Shown: positions 46,215 through 56,369 of the stretch, one piece after another
Position numbering within the stretch: the first letter of the stretch is position 1
Layout: each line of letters begins with the position of its first letter
Notes under the pieces: model-generated
The model's database searches: none
Told to the model about the DNA's origin: nothing
The model's input: only the letters and a program-made list of their open reading frames with translations
Translations under genes and position numbers: made by a program
Assembly (NCBI GenBank): GCA_902578255.1
Contig: CACHCH010000006.1
Location: forward strand, 21,476-85,475
DNA: 64,000 bases
DNA from: an uncultured Pelagibacteraceae bacterium
GTDB lineage: Bacteria > Pseudomonadota > Alphaproteobacteria > Pelagibacterales > Pelagibacteraceae
Direction of reading: 5' to 3'

Positions 46215-48500
46215 ATGAAAAAAACAAAGATTGATCATTACACAGATAAAGAAGCTTTAGATTTTCATAAAGAGAAAAAACCTGGCAAGATTGAGATCAT
46301 TTCTTCAAAAAATATGATTACTAAAAGGGATCTTGCGCTTGCATATTCTCCAGGAGTTGCGGCCCCAGTAAAAGAGATCAGTGACAATCCAGAAGCAGCT
46401 TATGATTATACAAGTAAAGGAAATTTAGTTGCAGTTATCAGTAATGGTTCAGCTATTTTGGGAATGGGGAATTTAGGAGCATTAGCATCTAAACCAGTAA
46501 TGGAGGGGAAAGCAGTGTTATTTAAAAGATTTGCTGACATAGATTCTATAGATCTTGAAATAGATTCTAAAGACAGTGAGGAAATTATTAACTCTATTAA
46601 AAATTTTGCTCCAAGCTTTGGTGGAATTAATTTAGAGGATATAGCAGCTCCAGATTGCTTTATAATTGAAGAAAAATTAAAAGAAATTTTGGATATTCCA
46701 GTTTTCCATGATGATCAGCATGGCACTGCAATAATTACAACAGCTGCATTAATTAACGCTCTAGATATAAGTGGTAAATCAATCAAAGAAATTAAAGTTG
46801 TAGTTAATGGTGCTGGAGCATCTGCCCAAGCTTGCACTGAATTATTTAAAAATTCAGGAGTGCCTTCAGAAAATGTGATCATGCTTGATAGAAAAGGTGT
46901 AATTTATAAAGAAAGGACTGAAGGTATAGACCAGTGGAAATCAAAATATGCAGTTGAGACAAAAATAAGAACTCTTGAAGACGCAATGAAAGGTGCTGAT
47001 GTTTTTTTAGGGTTGTCAGCAAAAGGAGTTCTTAAAAAAGAGGTGGTTAAGAGTATGGCAAAAAATCCAATTATTTTTGCTTGTGCTAATCCAGATCCTG
47101 AAATTTTACCGGAAGAAATAAATGAAGTAAGAAATGATGCAATTATAGCAACTGGAAGATCAGATTATCCTAATCAAGTTAACAATTTAATTGGTTTCCC
47201 TTACATTTTTAGAGGAGCTTTAGATGTACGGTCTAAAACTATTAATGAAGAAATGAAAGTTGCTGCATCGCAAGCAATTGCTAAACTTGCAAGAGAAGAT
47301 GTTCCTGATGAAGTGGTGGCAGCAATGGGTGGTGAAAGACCACATTATGGAAAAGATTATATTATTCCATCTACATTTGATCCAAGACTTATAAGTGTAA
47401 TTCCAGCTGCTGTAGCAAAAGCTGCAATGAAAAGTGGAGTAGCTAGAAAAAAAATTGAAGATTTTGAAATTTATAAAGAACAACTTAAACAAAGATTAGA
47501 CCCTACCGTTACTATAATGCAAGGTATAAACTCATTTATAAAAAATAATCAAAAAAGAATTGTGTTCGCTGATGGAGAAGATGAAAATACATTAAAGGCA
47601 GCAATTGCATTTAAAAATTCTAAGTTAGGAATTCCTATTTTGGTTGGCAAAGAAAGTAAAATTAAGGAACAAATCAAAAATATTGGATACAGTGAGAACT
47701 TTGATATCGAAATAATAAATTCAAAGGATGAAGAAAAAAGAAACAAATACGTCAAACATCTATTTAAAAAATTACAAAGAGAACAAGGTTTGCTCGAACG
47801 CGATTGTGACAGATTGGTAAGGAATGACAGGGTTATATGGGCTACAAGTATGGTTGCGTGTGGAGACGCTGACGGTGCTGTAACCGGGAATACAAGACGT
47901 TTTGGTGCTTCCTTGGAAAAGATTAAGCAAGTTGTAGATGTTCGAAAAGGTGAGATAATGTTTGGACTAAATATGGTGGTTCATAAAGGAAAAACTATAT
48001 TTATAGGTGATACTAGTGTTCACGAATACCCAACATCAGAACAAATGGCAGAAATTGCAATGTCAACTGCAAGAGTAGTTAGACTATTTGGATTTGACCC
48101 AAAAGTTGCATTTGTTTCACATTCAACTTTCGGCCAGCCTTTAACAAGTCGAACAAAGCATATAAGAGATGCAGTTGAAATTTTAAAAGAAAAAAAAGTA
48201 GATTTTGAATTTGATGGAGACATGCAGCCCGATGTTGCCTTAAACTCTGAGTACGAGGAATTGTATCCTTTTGCAAAAATTGTTGGTAAAGCAAATATTT
48301 TGATTATGCCTGGTCAGCATAGTGCAGCTATATCATACAAGCTAATGAAAACATTTGGAGACACAAAAGTCATTGGACCTTTACTTATTGGGCTTGGACT
48401 TCCAATTGAGATTGCACCTTTAAGATCTTCGACGTCTGAAATAATTAATTTAGCGTCTATAGCTGCCTATTCTTCTGAAGTTATAGATTATCAAAAATAA
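46215..48500 (+). CDS. maeB: NADP-dependent malic enzyme with phosphotransacetylase-like domain
   Basis: 761 residues. Malic enzyme part (1-425) with 'AYSPGVAAPVKEI' near 44, 'FHDDQHGTAI' near 162 and the NADP site 'VVNGAGASAQACTELF' near 195. The C-terminal half (430-761) is a phosphate acetyltransferase-like domain, typical of MaeB, that is regulatory rather than catalytic. Converts malate to pyruvate and CO2 with NADPH. Its stop abuts the convergent BON gene directly. Confidence 0.95.
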   Translation: MKKTKIDHYTDKEALDFHKEKKPGKIEIISSKNMITKRDLALAYSPGVAAPVKEISDNPEAAYDYTSKGNLVAVISNGSAILGMGNLGALASKPVMEGKAVLFKRFADIDSIDLEIDSKDSEEIINSIKNFAPSFGGINLEDIAAPDCFIIEEKLKEILDIPVFHDDQHGTAIITTAALINALDISGKSIKEIKVVVNGAGASAQACTELFKNSGVPSENVIMLDRKGVIYKERTEGIDQWKSKYAVETKIRTLEDAMKGADVFLGLSAKGVLKKEVVKSMAKNPIIFACANPDPEILPEEINEVRNDAIIATGRSDYPNQVNNLIGFPYIFRGALDVRSKTINEEMKVAASQAIAKLAREDVPDEVVAAMGGERPHYGKDYIIPSTFDPRLISVIPAAVAKAAMKSGVARKKIEDFEIYKEQLKQRLDPTVTIMQGINSFIKNNQKRIVFADGEDENTLKAAIAFKNSKLGIPILVGKESKIKEQIKNIGYSENFDIEIINSKDEEKRNKYVKHLFKKLQREQGLLERDCDRLVRNDRVIWATSMVACGDADGAVTGNTRRFGASLEKIKQVVDVRKGEIMFGLNMVVHKGKTIFIGDTSVHEYPTSEQMAEIAMSTARVVRLFGFDPKVAFVSHSTFGQPLTSRTKHIRDAVEILKEKKVDFEFDGDMQPDVALNSEYEELYPFAKIVGKANILIMPGQHSAAISYKLMKTFGDTKVIGPLLIGLGLPIEIAPLRSSTSEIINLASIAAYSSEVIDYQK

Positions 48501-49094
48501 TTAATCTTTTTGAATTCTTAGATCCTCAACAAGTATTATACTTGCTATTACATTTTCGACATCTTGGATTTCTCTAGCCTCACTGATCACTAAATCTTTT
48601 TCTTCAGATGTTTGGGCAATTCCATATACATATATTTTTTTTTTGTATGTATCTATTTGATAATTTGTAGCTTTTATATTTTTGTTTACTATTAATGCAG
48701 TTCTTAGCTGTGTAGTAATTAAAATATCTTTGGCAGATTGTTTAAAATTAAATTCTTCTTTTATTTTTATATCATTACGAACTGATCTGGTACCTTTTGT
48801 CTCCCAGGCAATTTTTGTTATTTGTAATTTCTCCTCAGGTCTATCAACTTTTCCTGTTAAAAAAATTCTTCCATCAAGAACTTTAGATTTTACAGATAGA
48901 AAGTACTTTTTATCTTTGGCTAAAATCCTAGCAGTTAAAGTTTTTTGCATTATGGAGTCATCTATTTGGGTTCCTAACGTTCTAGGATCTAATGCAACTG
49001 AAACACCTGTTCCAAATACTCCTTTAGAACCTACACCTGCACACCCTGATAAAATAAATCCAACAAATATTAGTAATAAGAACTTAATTTTCAT
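48501..49094 (-). CDS. DolP-like lipoprotein with two BON domains
   Basis: 197 residues. Lipobox L-S-G-C (Cys 18). Two BON domains follow (about 45-115 and 120-190) as in DolP/YraP, which supports outer membrane integrity. It follows rsmI with an 11-bp overlap; rsmI, LppC and the DolP-like gene echo the yraL-yraM-yraP group. Confidence 0.87.
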   Translation of the reverse strand: MKIKFLLLIFVGFILSGCAGVGSKGVFGTGVSVALDPRTLGTQIDDSIMQKTLTARILAKDKKYFLSVKSKVLDGRIFLTGKVDRPEEKLQITKIAWETKGTRSVRNDIKIKEEFNFKQSAKDILITTQLRTALIVNKNIKATNYQIDTYKKKIYVYGIAQTSEEKDLVISEAREIQDVENVIASIILVEDLRIQKD

Positions 49095-49947
49095 TTTTCA
49101 ACTTTAAACAATAATTGTATACTAGCTTTTTTGAAACTTTACTATTTTGACAAATTAAGTCAGTAATTTCTTTTATAGTGAGTTTATTAATCATTTTATT
49201 GATTATATTAATATCAGATTCATTCAAATTTTTAGAGTTATTTTGATCAGTTTTCCTATCTGAAATAACAACTGTTAATTCACCTTTTGGTTCTTTTTTA
49301 AATAGTTCCAATTCATTTACATTTGCTCTTAAAAACTCTTCATATAACTTAGTAATTTCTCTGCAAATCACAATTTTTCTCTCACTAAAGTGTTTTTTAA
49401 TTTCAGGTATAATTTTATTAATTTTTTTAGGAGAAATAAAAAAAACTAAAGTCGAGTTAAGTTCAGATATTTGTTTAAGCTCATTTGTTATTTGCTGTTT
49501 TTTGTCCGGTAAGAAACCATAAAAGAAAAATTGATCAGAAAATCCACTAATAGATATGGCTGTTGCCACTGCTGATGGACCAGGTATTGGTACAATCTTA
49601 ATATTATTTTTAATACACTCATTAACTAAAACTGAGCCTGGATCAGAAATAGCCGGGGTCCCAGCATCAGAAATTAAAGATATTAATTTTCCAGATTTTA
49701 AATATTCAATTATTTTTAAAGTATTTTTTTTTTCATTAAATTTATGATTTGAAATCAATTTTGAATTGATTTCATAGTTATTTAATAAATTTTTTGAAAT
49801 ACGGGTGTCTTCACATAAAATAAAATCTGATTGTTTTAATATTTCTACTGCTCTTATGGTAATATCTTTCAAATTTCCTATTGGCGTTGAAACTATATAA
49901 AGACCATTTTCATTATCTTTTATTTTAGATTGTGGTTTAATGATCAT
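49084..49947 (-). CDS. rsmI: 16S rRNA (cytidine1402-2'-O)-methyltransferase RsmI
   Basis: 287 residues. 'YIVSTPIGNLKDITIRA' near 17, 'ISDAGTPAISDPG' near 92 and 'PIPGPSAVATAIS' near 118 are the SAM-binding tetrapyrrole methylase motifs of RsmI. Divergent from the LppC gene by 35 bp. Confidence 0.95.
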   Translation of the reverse strand: MIIKPQSKIKDNENGLYIVSTPIGNLKDITIRAVEILKQSDFILCEDTRISKNLLNNYEINSKLISNHKFNEKKNTLKIIEYLKSGKLISLISDAGTPAISDPGSVLVNECIKNNIKIVPIPGPSAVATAISISGFSDQFFFYGFLPDKKQQITNELKQISELNSTLVFFISPKKINKIIPEIKKHFSERKIVICREITKLYEEFLRANVNELELFKKEPKGELTVVISDRKTDQNNSKNLNESDINIINKMINKLTIKEITDLICQNSKVSKKLVYNYCLKLKNEN

Positions 49948-49982
49948 AATTTGGCTAAAAAAAATATTATAATAACATTAAA

Positions 49983-51137
49983 ATGATTAAATTATTTAAA
50001 ATTCTTTTTATCCTTAAATATGGAATTTTCTTATTATTTTTTCAAACAGCTAATGCAAACGAAAAAATTAAAATTGGTTTGTTAGTACCAATGACTGGGA
50101 CAAACAAAGAGATTGGTCGTTCAATTATTAAGGCTGTAAGTTTAGCTGTAAAAGATATTGATAATAATTTAATTGAAATTTACCCAAAAGATACTGCTTC
50201 TAGACCCAATCAAACTCTAAAATCAGCATTTGAGTTAAAACAAATGGGAATAAAGGTGGTTATAGGTCCAGTCTTTTATGAAAATTTAACTTATTTAGAT
50301 GAAATTAAAGATTTAACCTTTTTATCTTTAACAAACAAAACCCTAGATATTCCAAAAAATGTTATTTCAGCAGGTATAAATTCTACATCTCAATTCAATA
50401 CTATTAAAAAATTTTTAGAAAAAAATAATGTTGAAAGAACTATTTTTTTAACACCAATTCGAGAATATGAATTTGAAGTAAAAAAAGGAATGAAAGACTC
50501 AAAAATAAAAACCTATAAAGAGTATGATTATAACACTGATCCAACAAAACTTACCAAACAAATAGAAGAAATAACAAAATATAGATTAAGAAAACAAAAT
50601 CTTGAAGATGAAATTACAAGAATTAAAAATTCAAACGAGCCAAATAAAGAAAAGAAAATAAAAAGATTAGAAAAAAGATACACTATAGGAAATTTAAACT
50701 TTGATGCAGTTGTTATTGCTGATTTTGATGAAAGTTTAAAAAGTGTGACTACATCTCTTTTATACACTGATGTTAAACCAGAGAATAAATATTTTATAAC
50801 CCTTAATCAATGGTTTGATGAAAGTTTATTAAAAGAAACAGATGTTCAACCAATATATTATCCGTCAATTAATAAAGAAAATTTTGACGATTATAAAATC
50901 AAATTTTTTAATGCTTTTAACGAAGATCCCTCACATTTATCTTTATTAAGTTATGATTTAGTGGGTCTAATTTATTATTTATCGTTCAAGTCAGATCTTA
51001 CCAATTTAAGTAGATTATTTAAAAAACAAAACTCATTTAAAGGAAAAATAGGAATATTTGATGTGAGAAATAATAAGATTAATCATAGATTAAACTTTTA
51101 TAAAGTTGAAGACAAAGAACTCACAAAAATTTTCTAA
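49983..51137 (+). CDS. LppC/LpoA-type periplasmic binding protein (PBP activator-like)
   Basis: 384 residues. Signal peptide to about residue 25 without a lipobox Cys, so probably a soluble periplasmic protein. 'IKIGLLVPMTGTNKEIGRS' near 29 begins a type I periplasmic-binding fold. A charged, probably coiled segment (about 190-225) is inserted. Likely a penicillin-binding-protein activator (family inference). The stop overlaps the convergent rdgB by 17 bp. Confidence 0.78.
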   Translation: MIKLFKILFILKYGIFLLFFQTANANEKIKIGLLVPMTGTNKEIGRSIIKAVSLAVKDIDNNLIEIYPKDTASRPNQTLKSAFELKQMGIKVVIGPVFYENLTYLDEIKDLTFLSLTNKTLDIPKNVISAGINSTSQFNTIKKFLEKNNVERTIFLTPIREYEFEVKKGMKDSKIKTYKEYDYNTDPTKLTKQIEEITKYRLRKQNLEDEITRIKNSNEPNKEKKIKRLEKRYTIGNLNFDAVVIADFDESLKSVTTSLLYTDVKPENKYFITLNQWFDESLLKETDVQPIYYPSINKENFDDYKIKFFNAFNEDPSHLSLLSYDLVGLIYYLSFKSDLTNLSRLFKKQNSFKGKIGIFDVRNNKINHRLNFYKVEDKELTKIF

Positions 51138-51723
51138 GTTTTTTAAAAGCAAAGTATCTATGATCTATTTTATATTTTTTTGCAGGCTGCATTTCTCCAA
51201 ATGTTTTTTTTTTACCTTTAGGAACAAAGATTGGATCATAGCCAAATCCATTTGTTCCTTTGGATTGATTTGAAATAGAGCCTTCAATTTTACTTTGAAC
51301 ACAGGCAATTTTTTTATCTAAATATGAAATAGATAAAGCACATACAAACCTCGCACTAATTTTTTTATTTTTCCAATTTTTGTCTTTTTTACTTAGCTCC
51401 CTATAAACTCGTTTAATAGCCTTATTAAAATCTCCACGCCTTCCACCCCATCTTGCAGAGTAAATACCAGGATTTTTATCTAAAAGGTCTATTTCTAAAC
51501 CAGAGTCATCTGCTAGACACACAAGGCCTGTTTTTTTTGAAAAATATTTAGATTTTATTAGAGAGTTTTCTTTAAATGTTTTTCCATTTTCTATTGGACT
51601 TTTAAGATTAAATTCAGATGTGGAGTGAATTTCAATGTTTTTTGGCAGTAAACTCCTTATTTCACTTAGTTTACCTCTGTTGTTTGTTCCAATGAGTAAT
51701 TTGTTTATTTTTTGTGTAGACAT
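51121..51723 (-). CDS. rdgB: Non-canonical purine NTP pyrophosphatase RdgB/HAM1
   Basis: 200 residues. 'IGTNNRGKLSEIRSLLP' near 11, 'LADDSGLEIDLL' near 71 and 'PGIYSARWGG' near 85 are family signatures. Removes ITP, dITP and XTP from the pool. Divergent from grpE, 36 bp apart. Confidence 0.95.
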   Translation of the reverse strand: MSTQKINKLLIGTNNRGKLSEIRSLLPKNIEIHSTSEFNLKSPIENGKTFKENSLIKSKYFSKKTGLVCLADDSGLEIDLLDKNPGIYSARWGGRRGDFNKAIKRVYRELSKKDKNWKNKKISARFVCALSISYLDKKIACVQSKIEGSISNQSKGTNGFGYDPIFVPKGKKKTFGEMQPAKKYKIDHRYFAFKKLRKFL

Positions 51724-51759
51724 CTAGAAATTATCAAAATCCTTACCATATAAGGCTTT

Positions 51760-52425
51760 ATGGAAAAAGAAGAAAACCAAAATACATCTGCTAAAAATCA
51801 TCAGGAGCCAGAAAAAGAAACACCAAAACCTGATGAAAATTTAGATAGTGATAATAAAAAAGAAGAAACAGCTCAAGAAGCTAAGGAAGAAACTAAAGAG
51901 CCTACTCCAGAAGAAAAAATTGCCGAACTCGAAGACAAAGTAGCAAGAACTTTTGCTGAAATGGAAAATCAAAGAAGAAGATTTGAAAAAGAAAAAGATG
52001 AAGCATTTGAATATGGTGGCTATAGCTTTGCTAAGGAAGCATTAAATTTAATTGATAATTTGGAACGTTCAAAGCAGGTTTTGGAAACTGATGAAAAATT
52101 AAAAGATACAGAGGCTCTTAAAAAATCCTTGGAACATTTAAATATTATTAAAAATGACACTATTTCAATTTTTGAAAAAAATAATATTAAACCAATTGAA
52201 AGTTTGAATAAAAAATTAGATCCTAATTTTCATCAAGCGATGATGGAAATAGAGGATGATTCAAAGGAACCTGGAACAATTATTCAGGAAATTCAAAAAG
52301 GATTTACTATCAAAGATCGACTTCTTAGACCTTCTTTAGTTGGTGTATCTAAGAAAGTTTCTAAAAAAGAGGAAAAAACTGAGGAAAACATAGAAAATAT
52401 AGAGGATAAAAAATTCTCAGATTAG
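51760..52425 (+). CDS. grpE: Nucleotide exchange factor GrpE
   Basis: 221 residues. Long acidic N-terminal tail (about 1-55), then a coiled coil and the 'HQAMMEIEDD' / 'VLQEIQKGFTIKDRLLRPSLV'-type C-terminal domain. ADP-ATP exchange factor for DnaK. hrcA, often upstream, is not here and I see no CIRCE operator. Confidence 0.95.
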   Translation: MEKEENQNTSAKNHQEPEKETPKPDENLDSDNKKEETAQEAKEETKEPTPEEKIAELEDKVARTFAEMENQRRRFEKEKDEAFEYGGYSFAKEALNLIDNLERSKQVLETDEKLKDTEALKKSLEHLNIIKNDTISIFEKNNIKPIESLNKKLDPNFHQAMMEIEDDSKEPGTIIQEIQKGFTIKDRLLRPSLVGVSKKVSKKEEKTEENIENIEDKKFSD

Positions 52426-52453
52426 CTTGTAGATCAGAATTTAAACCTTATAT
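52426..52453 (+). promoter_or_regulatory. Sigma-32-type heat-shock promoter for dnaK
   Basis: CTTG (52426-52429), 17-bp spacer, CTTATAT (52447-52453). Matches the alphaproteobacterial RpoH consensus CTTG-N17/18-CYTATnT. It lies 20 bp before the dnaK start. Confidence 0.75.
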
Positions 52454-52473
52454 GACGATTAGGATTAAACATT

Positions 52474-54399
52474 ATGAGTAAAATTATTGGAATAGATTTA
52501 GGTACAACGAATTCTTGCGTTGCAATAATGGAAGGAACGCAAGCTAAAGTATTAGAAAATGCAGAAGGTGCAAGAACAACTCCTTCAGTTGTAGCCTTTA
52601 CTGATGAAAGTGAAAAATTAATTGGACAACCAGCAAAAAGACAAGCTGTAACAAATCCAGAAAATACCATCTTTGCAGTCAAAAGATTAATAGGAAGGAA
52701 CTTTGATGATCCTACAGTAAAGAAAGACGTCGAAGCTGCACCTTTTAAGATAGTAAATTCTGAAAAGGGCGATGCCTGGATTGAAGCTAAAGGGGAAAAA
52801 TATTCTCCCTCTCAAATATCTGCTTTTATTTTACAGAAAATGAAAGAAACGGCTGAAAAATACTTGGGACAAGCTGTAACTAAAGCAGTAATTACTGTTC
52901 CAGCATATTTTAATGATGCTCAAAGACAGGCAACCAAAGATGCAGGAAAAATAGCTGGATTAGAAGTTTTAAGAATTATAAATGAGCCAACAGCTGCATC
53001 ACTTGCTTATGGTTTAGATAAAAAACAAAATAAAAAAATTGCTGTTTACGATTTAGGTGGAGGAACATTTGATGTTTCTATTTTAGAATTAGGTGACGGT
53101 GTCTTTGAAGTTAAGTCTACTAACGGTGATACATTTTTAGGTGGTGAAGATTTTGATAATGCAGTTGTTGATTACTTAGTTTCTGAATTTAAAAAAGACA
53201 ATGGTATTAATCTCAAATCTGATAAACTTGCTTTACAAAGATTAAAAGAAGCTGCAGAAAAGGCAAAAATCGAATTATCATCTGCTGAGCAAACAGATAT
53301 TAATTTACCATTTATTACTGCAGACAAGACAGGTCCTAAACATATTAATTTAAAAATGACTAGAGCAAAACTTGAAGCTTTAGTAGAAGATTTAATTGCA
53401 AAAACAATTCCACCATGCAAAACAGCTTTAAAAGATGCTGGTATTAACGCAAGTGAGATTGATGAAGTAGTTATGGTGGGTGGTATGACTAGAATGCCTA
53501 AAGTTCTTGAAGAAGTTAAAAACTTTTTTGGTAAAGATCCAAACAAAAGCGTAAACCCAGACGAAGTAGTAGCAATGGGAGCCGCAATTCAAGCTGGGGT
53601 GTTACAAGGAGATGTTAAAGATGTGCTTTTATTAGACGTTACTCCTTTATCACTTGGTATAGAAACTCTTGGTGGAGTTTCAACAAAACTAATTGACAAA
53701 AATACAACCATACCAACTAAAAAAAGCCAAGTATTTTCAACTGCTGAAGATAACCAGCCAGCTGTATCTATCAGAGTTTTACAGGGTGAGAGAGAAATGG
53801 CAACTGATAACAAGGCTTTGGGTAACTTTGAGTTAGTAGGTATTGCGCCTGCTCCGAGAGGTGTTCCTCAAATCGAAGTGACTTTTGATATTGATGCAAA
53901 CGGTATTGTAAATGTTTCTGCAAAAGACAAAGGAACAGGTAAAGAGCAAAAGATACAAATTCAAGCTTCTGGTGGTTTAAGTGATGAAGAAATTGAAAAA
54001 ATGGTTAAAGATGCTGAGGCTAACAAAGAAGCTGATAAGAAAAAAAGAGAGTCGGTTGACGTTAGAAATCAGGCAGATACTTTAATTCACTCTACCGAAA
54101 AAAATTTAAAAGAACACGGAACTAAAGTTTCTGATGCTGAGAAAAAAGCAATCGAAGATGCATTGTTAGCCGTGAAAGAATCCTTAAAAGGTGAAGATAT
54201 TGAAGATATCAAGAAAAAAACAGAGGCTTTAGTTCAAGCTTCAATGAAACTTGGAGAAGCAATCTACAAATCACAACAAAGTGCTAAACCAGATTCTGGT
54301 AAAGATGATGATGGAGATAATACAGGTAAAAAAGACGAAAATGTTGTTGATGCTGATTTCGAAGAAGTGAAAGACGAGAATAAAGAAAAAAGCGCTTAA
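52474..54399 (+). CDS. dnaK: Molecular chaperone DnaK (Hsp70)
   Basis: 641 residues. ATPase start '[15 protein letters not shown]', '[15 protein letters not shown]' near 192 and '[16 protein letters not shown]' near 330; substrate domain from about 390; C-terminal acidic tail rich in Asp and Lys. Highly conserved, in grpE-dnaK-dnaJ order. Confidence 0.98.
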   Translation: MSKIIGIDLGTTNSCVAIMEGTQAKVLENAEGARTTPSVVAFTDESEKLIGQPAKRQAVTNPENTIFAVKRLIGRNFDDPTVKKDVEAAPFKIVNSEKGDAWIEAKGEKYSPSQISAFILQKMKETAEKYLGQAVTKAVITVPAYFNDAQRQATKDAGKIAGLEVLRIINEPTAASLAYGLDKKQNKKIAVYDLGGGTFDVSILELGDGVFEVKSTNGDTFLGGEDFDNAVVDYLVSEFKKDNGINLKSDKLALQRLKEAAEKAKIELSSAEQTDINLPFITADKTGPKHINLKMTRAKLEALVEDLIAKTIPPCKTALKDAGINASEIDEVVMVGGMTRMPKVLEEVKNFFGKDPNKSVNPDEVVAMGAAIQAGVLQGDVKDVLLLDVTPLSLGIETLGGVSTKLIDKNTTIPTKKSQVFSTAEDNQPAVSIRVLQGEREMATDNKALGNFELVGIAPAPRGVPQIEVTFDIDANGIVNVSAKDKGTGKEQKIQIQASGGLSDEEIEKMVKDAEANKEADKKKRESVDVRNQADTLIHSTEKNLKEHGTKVSDAEKKAIEDALLAVKESLKGEDIEDIKKKTEALVQASMKLGEAIYKSQQSAKPDSGKDDDGDNTGKKDENVVDADFEEVKDENKEKSA

Positions 54400-54402
54400 A
54401 TT

Positions 54403-54416
54403 GACATTTAAATGTC
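54403..54416. repeat. 14-bp perfect palindrome between dnaK and dnaJ
   Basis: GACATTTAAATGTC equals its own reverse complement, 3 bp after the dnaK stop. Could be a protein site or a weak hairpin. No T run, so not a terminator. The first bases form TTGACA with the preceding TT. Confidence 0.6.
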
Positions 54417-54428
54417 TGGGGTAATTAG

Positions 54429-55556
54429 ATGGCTAAAAGAGACTATTACGATGTCCTGGGCGTTAGTAAGAACGCAAGTCCTGAAGATCTAAAATCAGCC
54501 TATAGAAAATTAGCAGTTAAGTACCATCCAGATAAAAATCCTGGGGATACTAAAGCTGAGGACAAATTTAAAGAAGCTAGTGAGGCTTACGGAATACTTT
54601 CTGATAAAGAAAAAAAACAAAATTACGATAACTTTGGTCATGCTGCTTTTGAGAATGGAGGTGGAAGATCTGGTGGTGGCTTTGGAGGATTTAGTGGTGC
54701 AGATTTTTCAGATATTTTTGAGGATTTCTTTGGAGATTTTGGTGGCGGTGGTAGATCCAGAAACAGAAGAACTAATAATAGAGGATCAGATTTAAGATAT
54801 GATTTATCTATTTCTCTTGAAGAGGCATATCATGGAAAAAAACAAGACATAAAATTTTCGACTACCGAAAAATGTGGAACTTGTAAGGGAAATGGTTCAA
54901 GACCAGGTTCTTCGCCTGAAACATGCTCTTATTGTGGCGGTAATGGAAAAATAAGGTCCAACCAAGGATTTTTTACAGTTCAACAAACTTGCCCTCAATG
55001 TAATGGTAACGGAGAAGAAATCACAAACCCTTGCACTGATTGCAATGGCCAAGGAAAAACCCAAGCCTCAAAAAAAATATCTGTGACTATTCCAAGGGGT
55101 GTTGATGATGGTACTAGAATTAGATTAGCTGGAAAAGGGGAAGCTGGCAGTAGAGGAGGATCAACTGGAGATTTATATTTGTTTGTAAACGTTAACTCAC
55201 ATAACTTATTCAAAAGGTCAGATGAAAATTTATTTTTTGAGTTTCCTATATCTCTCGCTGACGCTGCTCTTGGAACAACGATTGAAATTCCAACTATAGA
55301 TGGTGGTAAAGCAAAAATAAAAATACCTGATGGGACTCAAAATGGTAAACAATTTAGATTAAAGGGTAAAGGAATGCCATTTATGAGAAGAGGCGATTAT
55401 GGAGATTTGTATGTTCAGGTTAAGACAGAAGTGCCTGTTTATTTAAATAAAAAGCAAAAAGAATTGCTAGAACAATTCAGACAAATTGAAAACGAAAAAT
55501 CAAATCCAAGTATTAAAAAATTCTTTCAAAAAGCAAAAGATTTCTGGAAAAATTAA
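54429..55556 (+). CDS. dnaJ: Co-chaperone DnaJ (Hsp40)
   Basis: 375 residues. J domain with 'YHPDKN' (HPD) near 33, Gly/Phe-rich linker (about 78-115), four zinc CxxCxGxG repeats (near 145, 160, 183 and 197) and C-terminal substrate domain. Type I Hsp40. The GGGGT before the ATG is a ribosome binding site. Confidence 0.97.
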   Translation: MAKRDYYDVLGVSKNASPEDLKSAYRKLAVKYHPDKNPGDTKAEDKFKEASEAYGILSDKEKKQNYDNFGHAAFENGGGRSGGGFGGFSGADFSDIFEDFFGDFGGGGRSRNRRTNNRGSDLRYDLSISLEEAYHGKKQDIKFSTTEKCGTCKGNGSRPGSSPETCSYCGGNGKIRSNQGFFTVQQTCPQCNGNGEEITNPCTDCNGQGKTQASKKISVTIPRGVDDGTRIRLAGKGEAGSRGGSTGDLYLFVNVNSHNLFKRSDENLFFEFPISLADAALGTTIEIPTIDGGKAKIKIPDGTQNGKQFRLKGKGMPFMRRGDYGDLYVQVKTEVPVYLNKKQKELLEQFRQIENEKSNPSIKKFFQKAKDFWKN

Positions 55557-55592
55557 AAGACTAATTAATTAAAAAGAGTTAGTATTTTAATC

Positions 55593-56369
55593 ATGAAAAA
55601 AATTAATTTAGGTATTGCAGGATGTATGGGGAGAATGGGGCAACAGCTCGTTAAATCATCAAAAAAAAACAAAAGCTTTAATTTAAAAGTTCTTACAGAA
55701 AATAGATCTATCAATAAAAAAATAAACGGAATTAAACCAGAATTTAATACAGAAACTGCATTTAAAAAAACAGATATAATAATAGATTTTACAATTCCTA
55801 AATGTACACTTGAGATACTTAAAATTGCATCAAAACTAAAAAAAAAAGTTGTGATCGGAACGACTGGATTTAGCAGATCTCAAGAAAGCCAAATAAAAAG
55901 ATACTCAAAAAAAATTTCAATTTTAAAAGCAGGTAATATGAGCTTAGGTGTGAATTTGTTAATGTATTTAACTGAAATAACATCAAAATCTTTAAATGAA
56001 GATTATTTAAGTAAAATATTTGAAGTACATCACAAACATAAAAAAGATTATCCTTCGGGAACAGCCTTGATGTTAGGTAAAGGAATTGCAGACGGTAAAG
56101 GTAAAAATCTTTATAGTCTCATGGGTAAAAAGTATTTAAATAAAAAATCTTTTCCTTATGGAAATAAAATTAATTTTAGCTCATTAAGAAAAGGTGAAAT
56201 TATAGGTGAACACGAGGTAAAATTCTCAAGTGGTAAAGAGATTATTACTTTAAACCATGAGGCCTTTGATAGAGCACTATACTCCGATGGAGCCTTGATA
56301 GCTGCAAAATGGCTGATGAAAAAAAAACCTGGATTGTATTCAATGAGAGATTTGCTTGATTTTTCGTAA
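55593..56369 (+). CDS. dapB: 4-hydroxy-tetrahydrodipicolinate reductase
   Basis: 258 residues. NAD(P)-binding 'GIAGCMGRMGQQLV' near 7 and catalytic 'EVHHKHKKDYPSGTA' near 147. Diaminopimelate pathway step before LysA. TAATG overlap with nth. Confidence 0.95.
   Translation: MKKINLGIAGCMGRMGQQLVKSSKKNKSFNLKVLTENRSINKKINGIKPEFNTETAFKKTDIIIDFTIPKCTLEILKIASKLKKKVVIGTTGFSRSQESQIKRYSKKISILKAGNMSLGVNLLMYLTEITSKSLNEDYLSKIFEVHHKHKKDYPSGTALMLGKGIADGKGKNLYSLMGKKYLNKKSFPYGNKINFSSLRKGEIIGEHEVKFSSGKEIITLNHEAFDRALYSDGALIAAKWLMKKKPGLYSMRDLLDFS

Noticed and set aside
51724..51759. CIRCE operator upstream of grpE
   Set aside because: No TTAGCACTC inverted repeat is present in the 36-bp gap.
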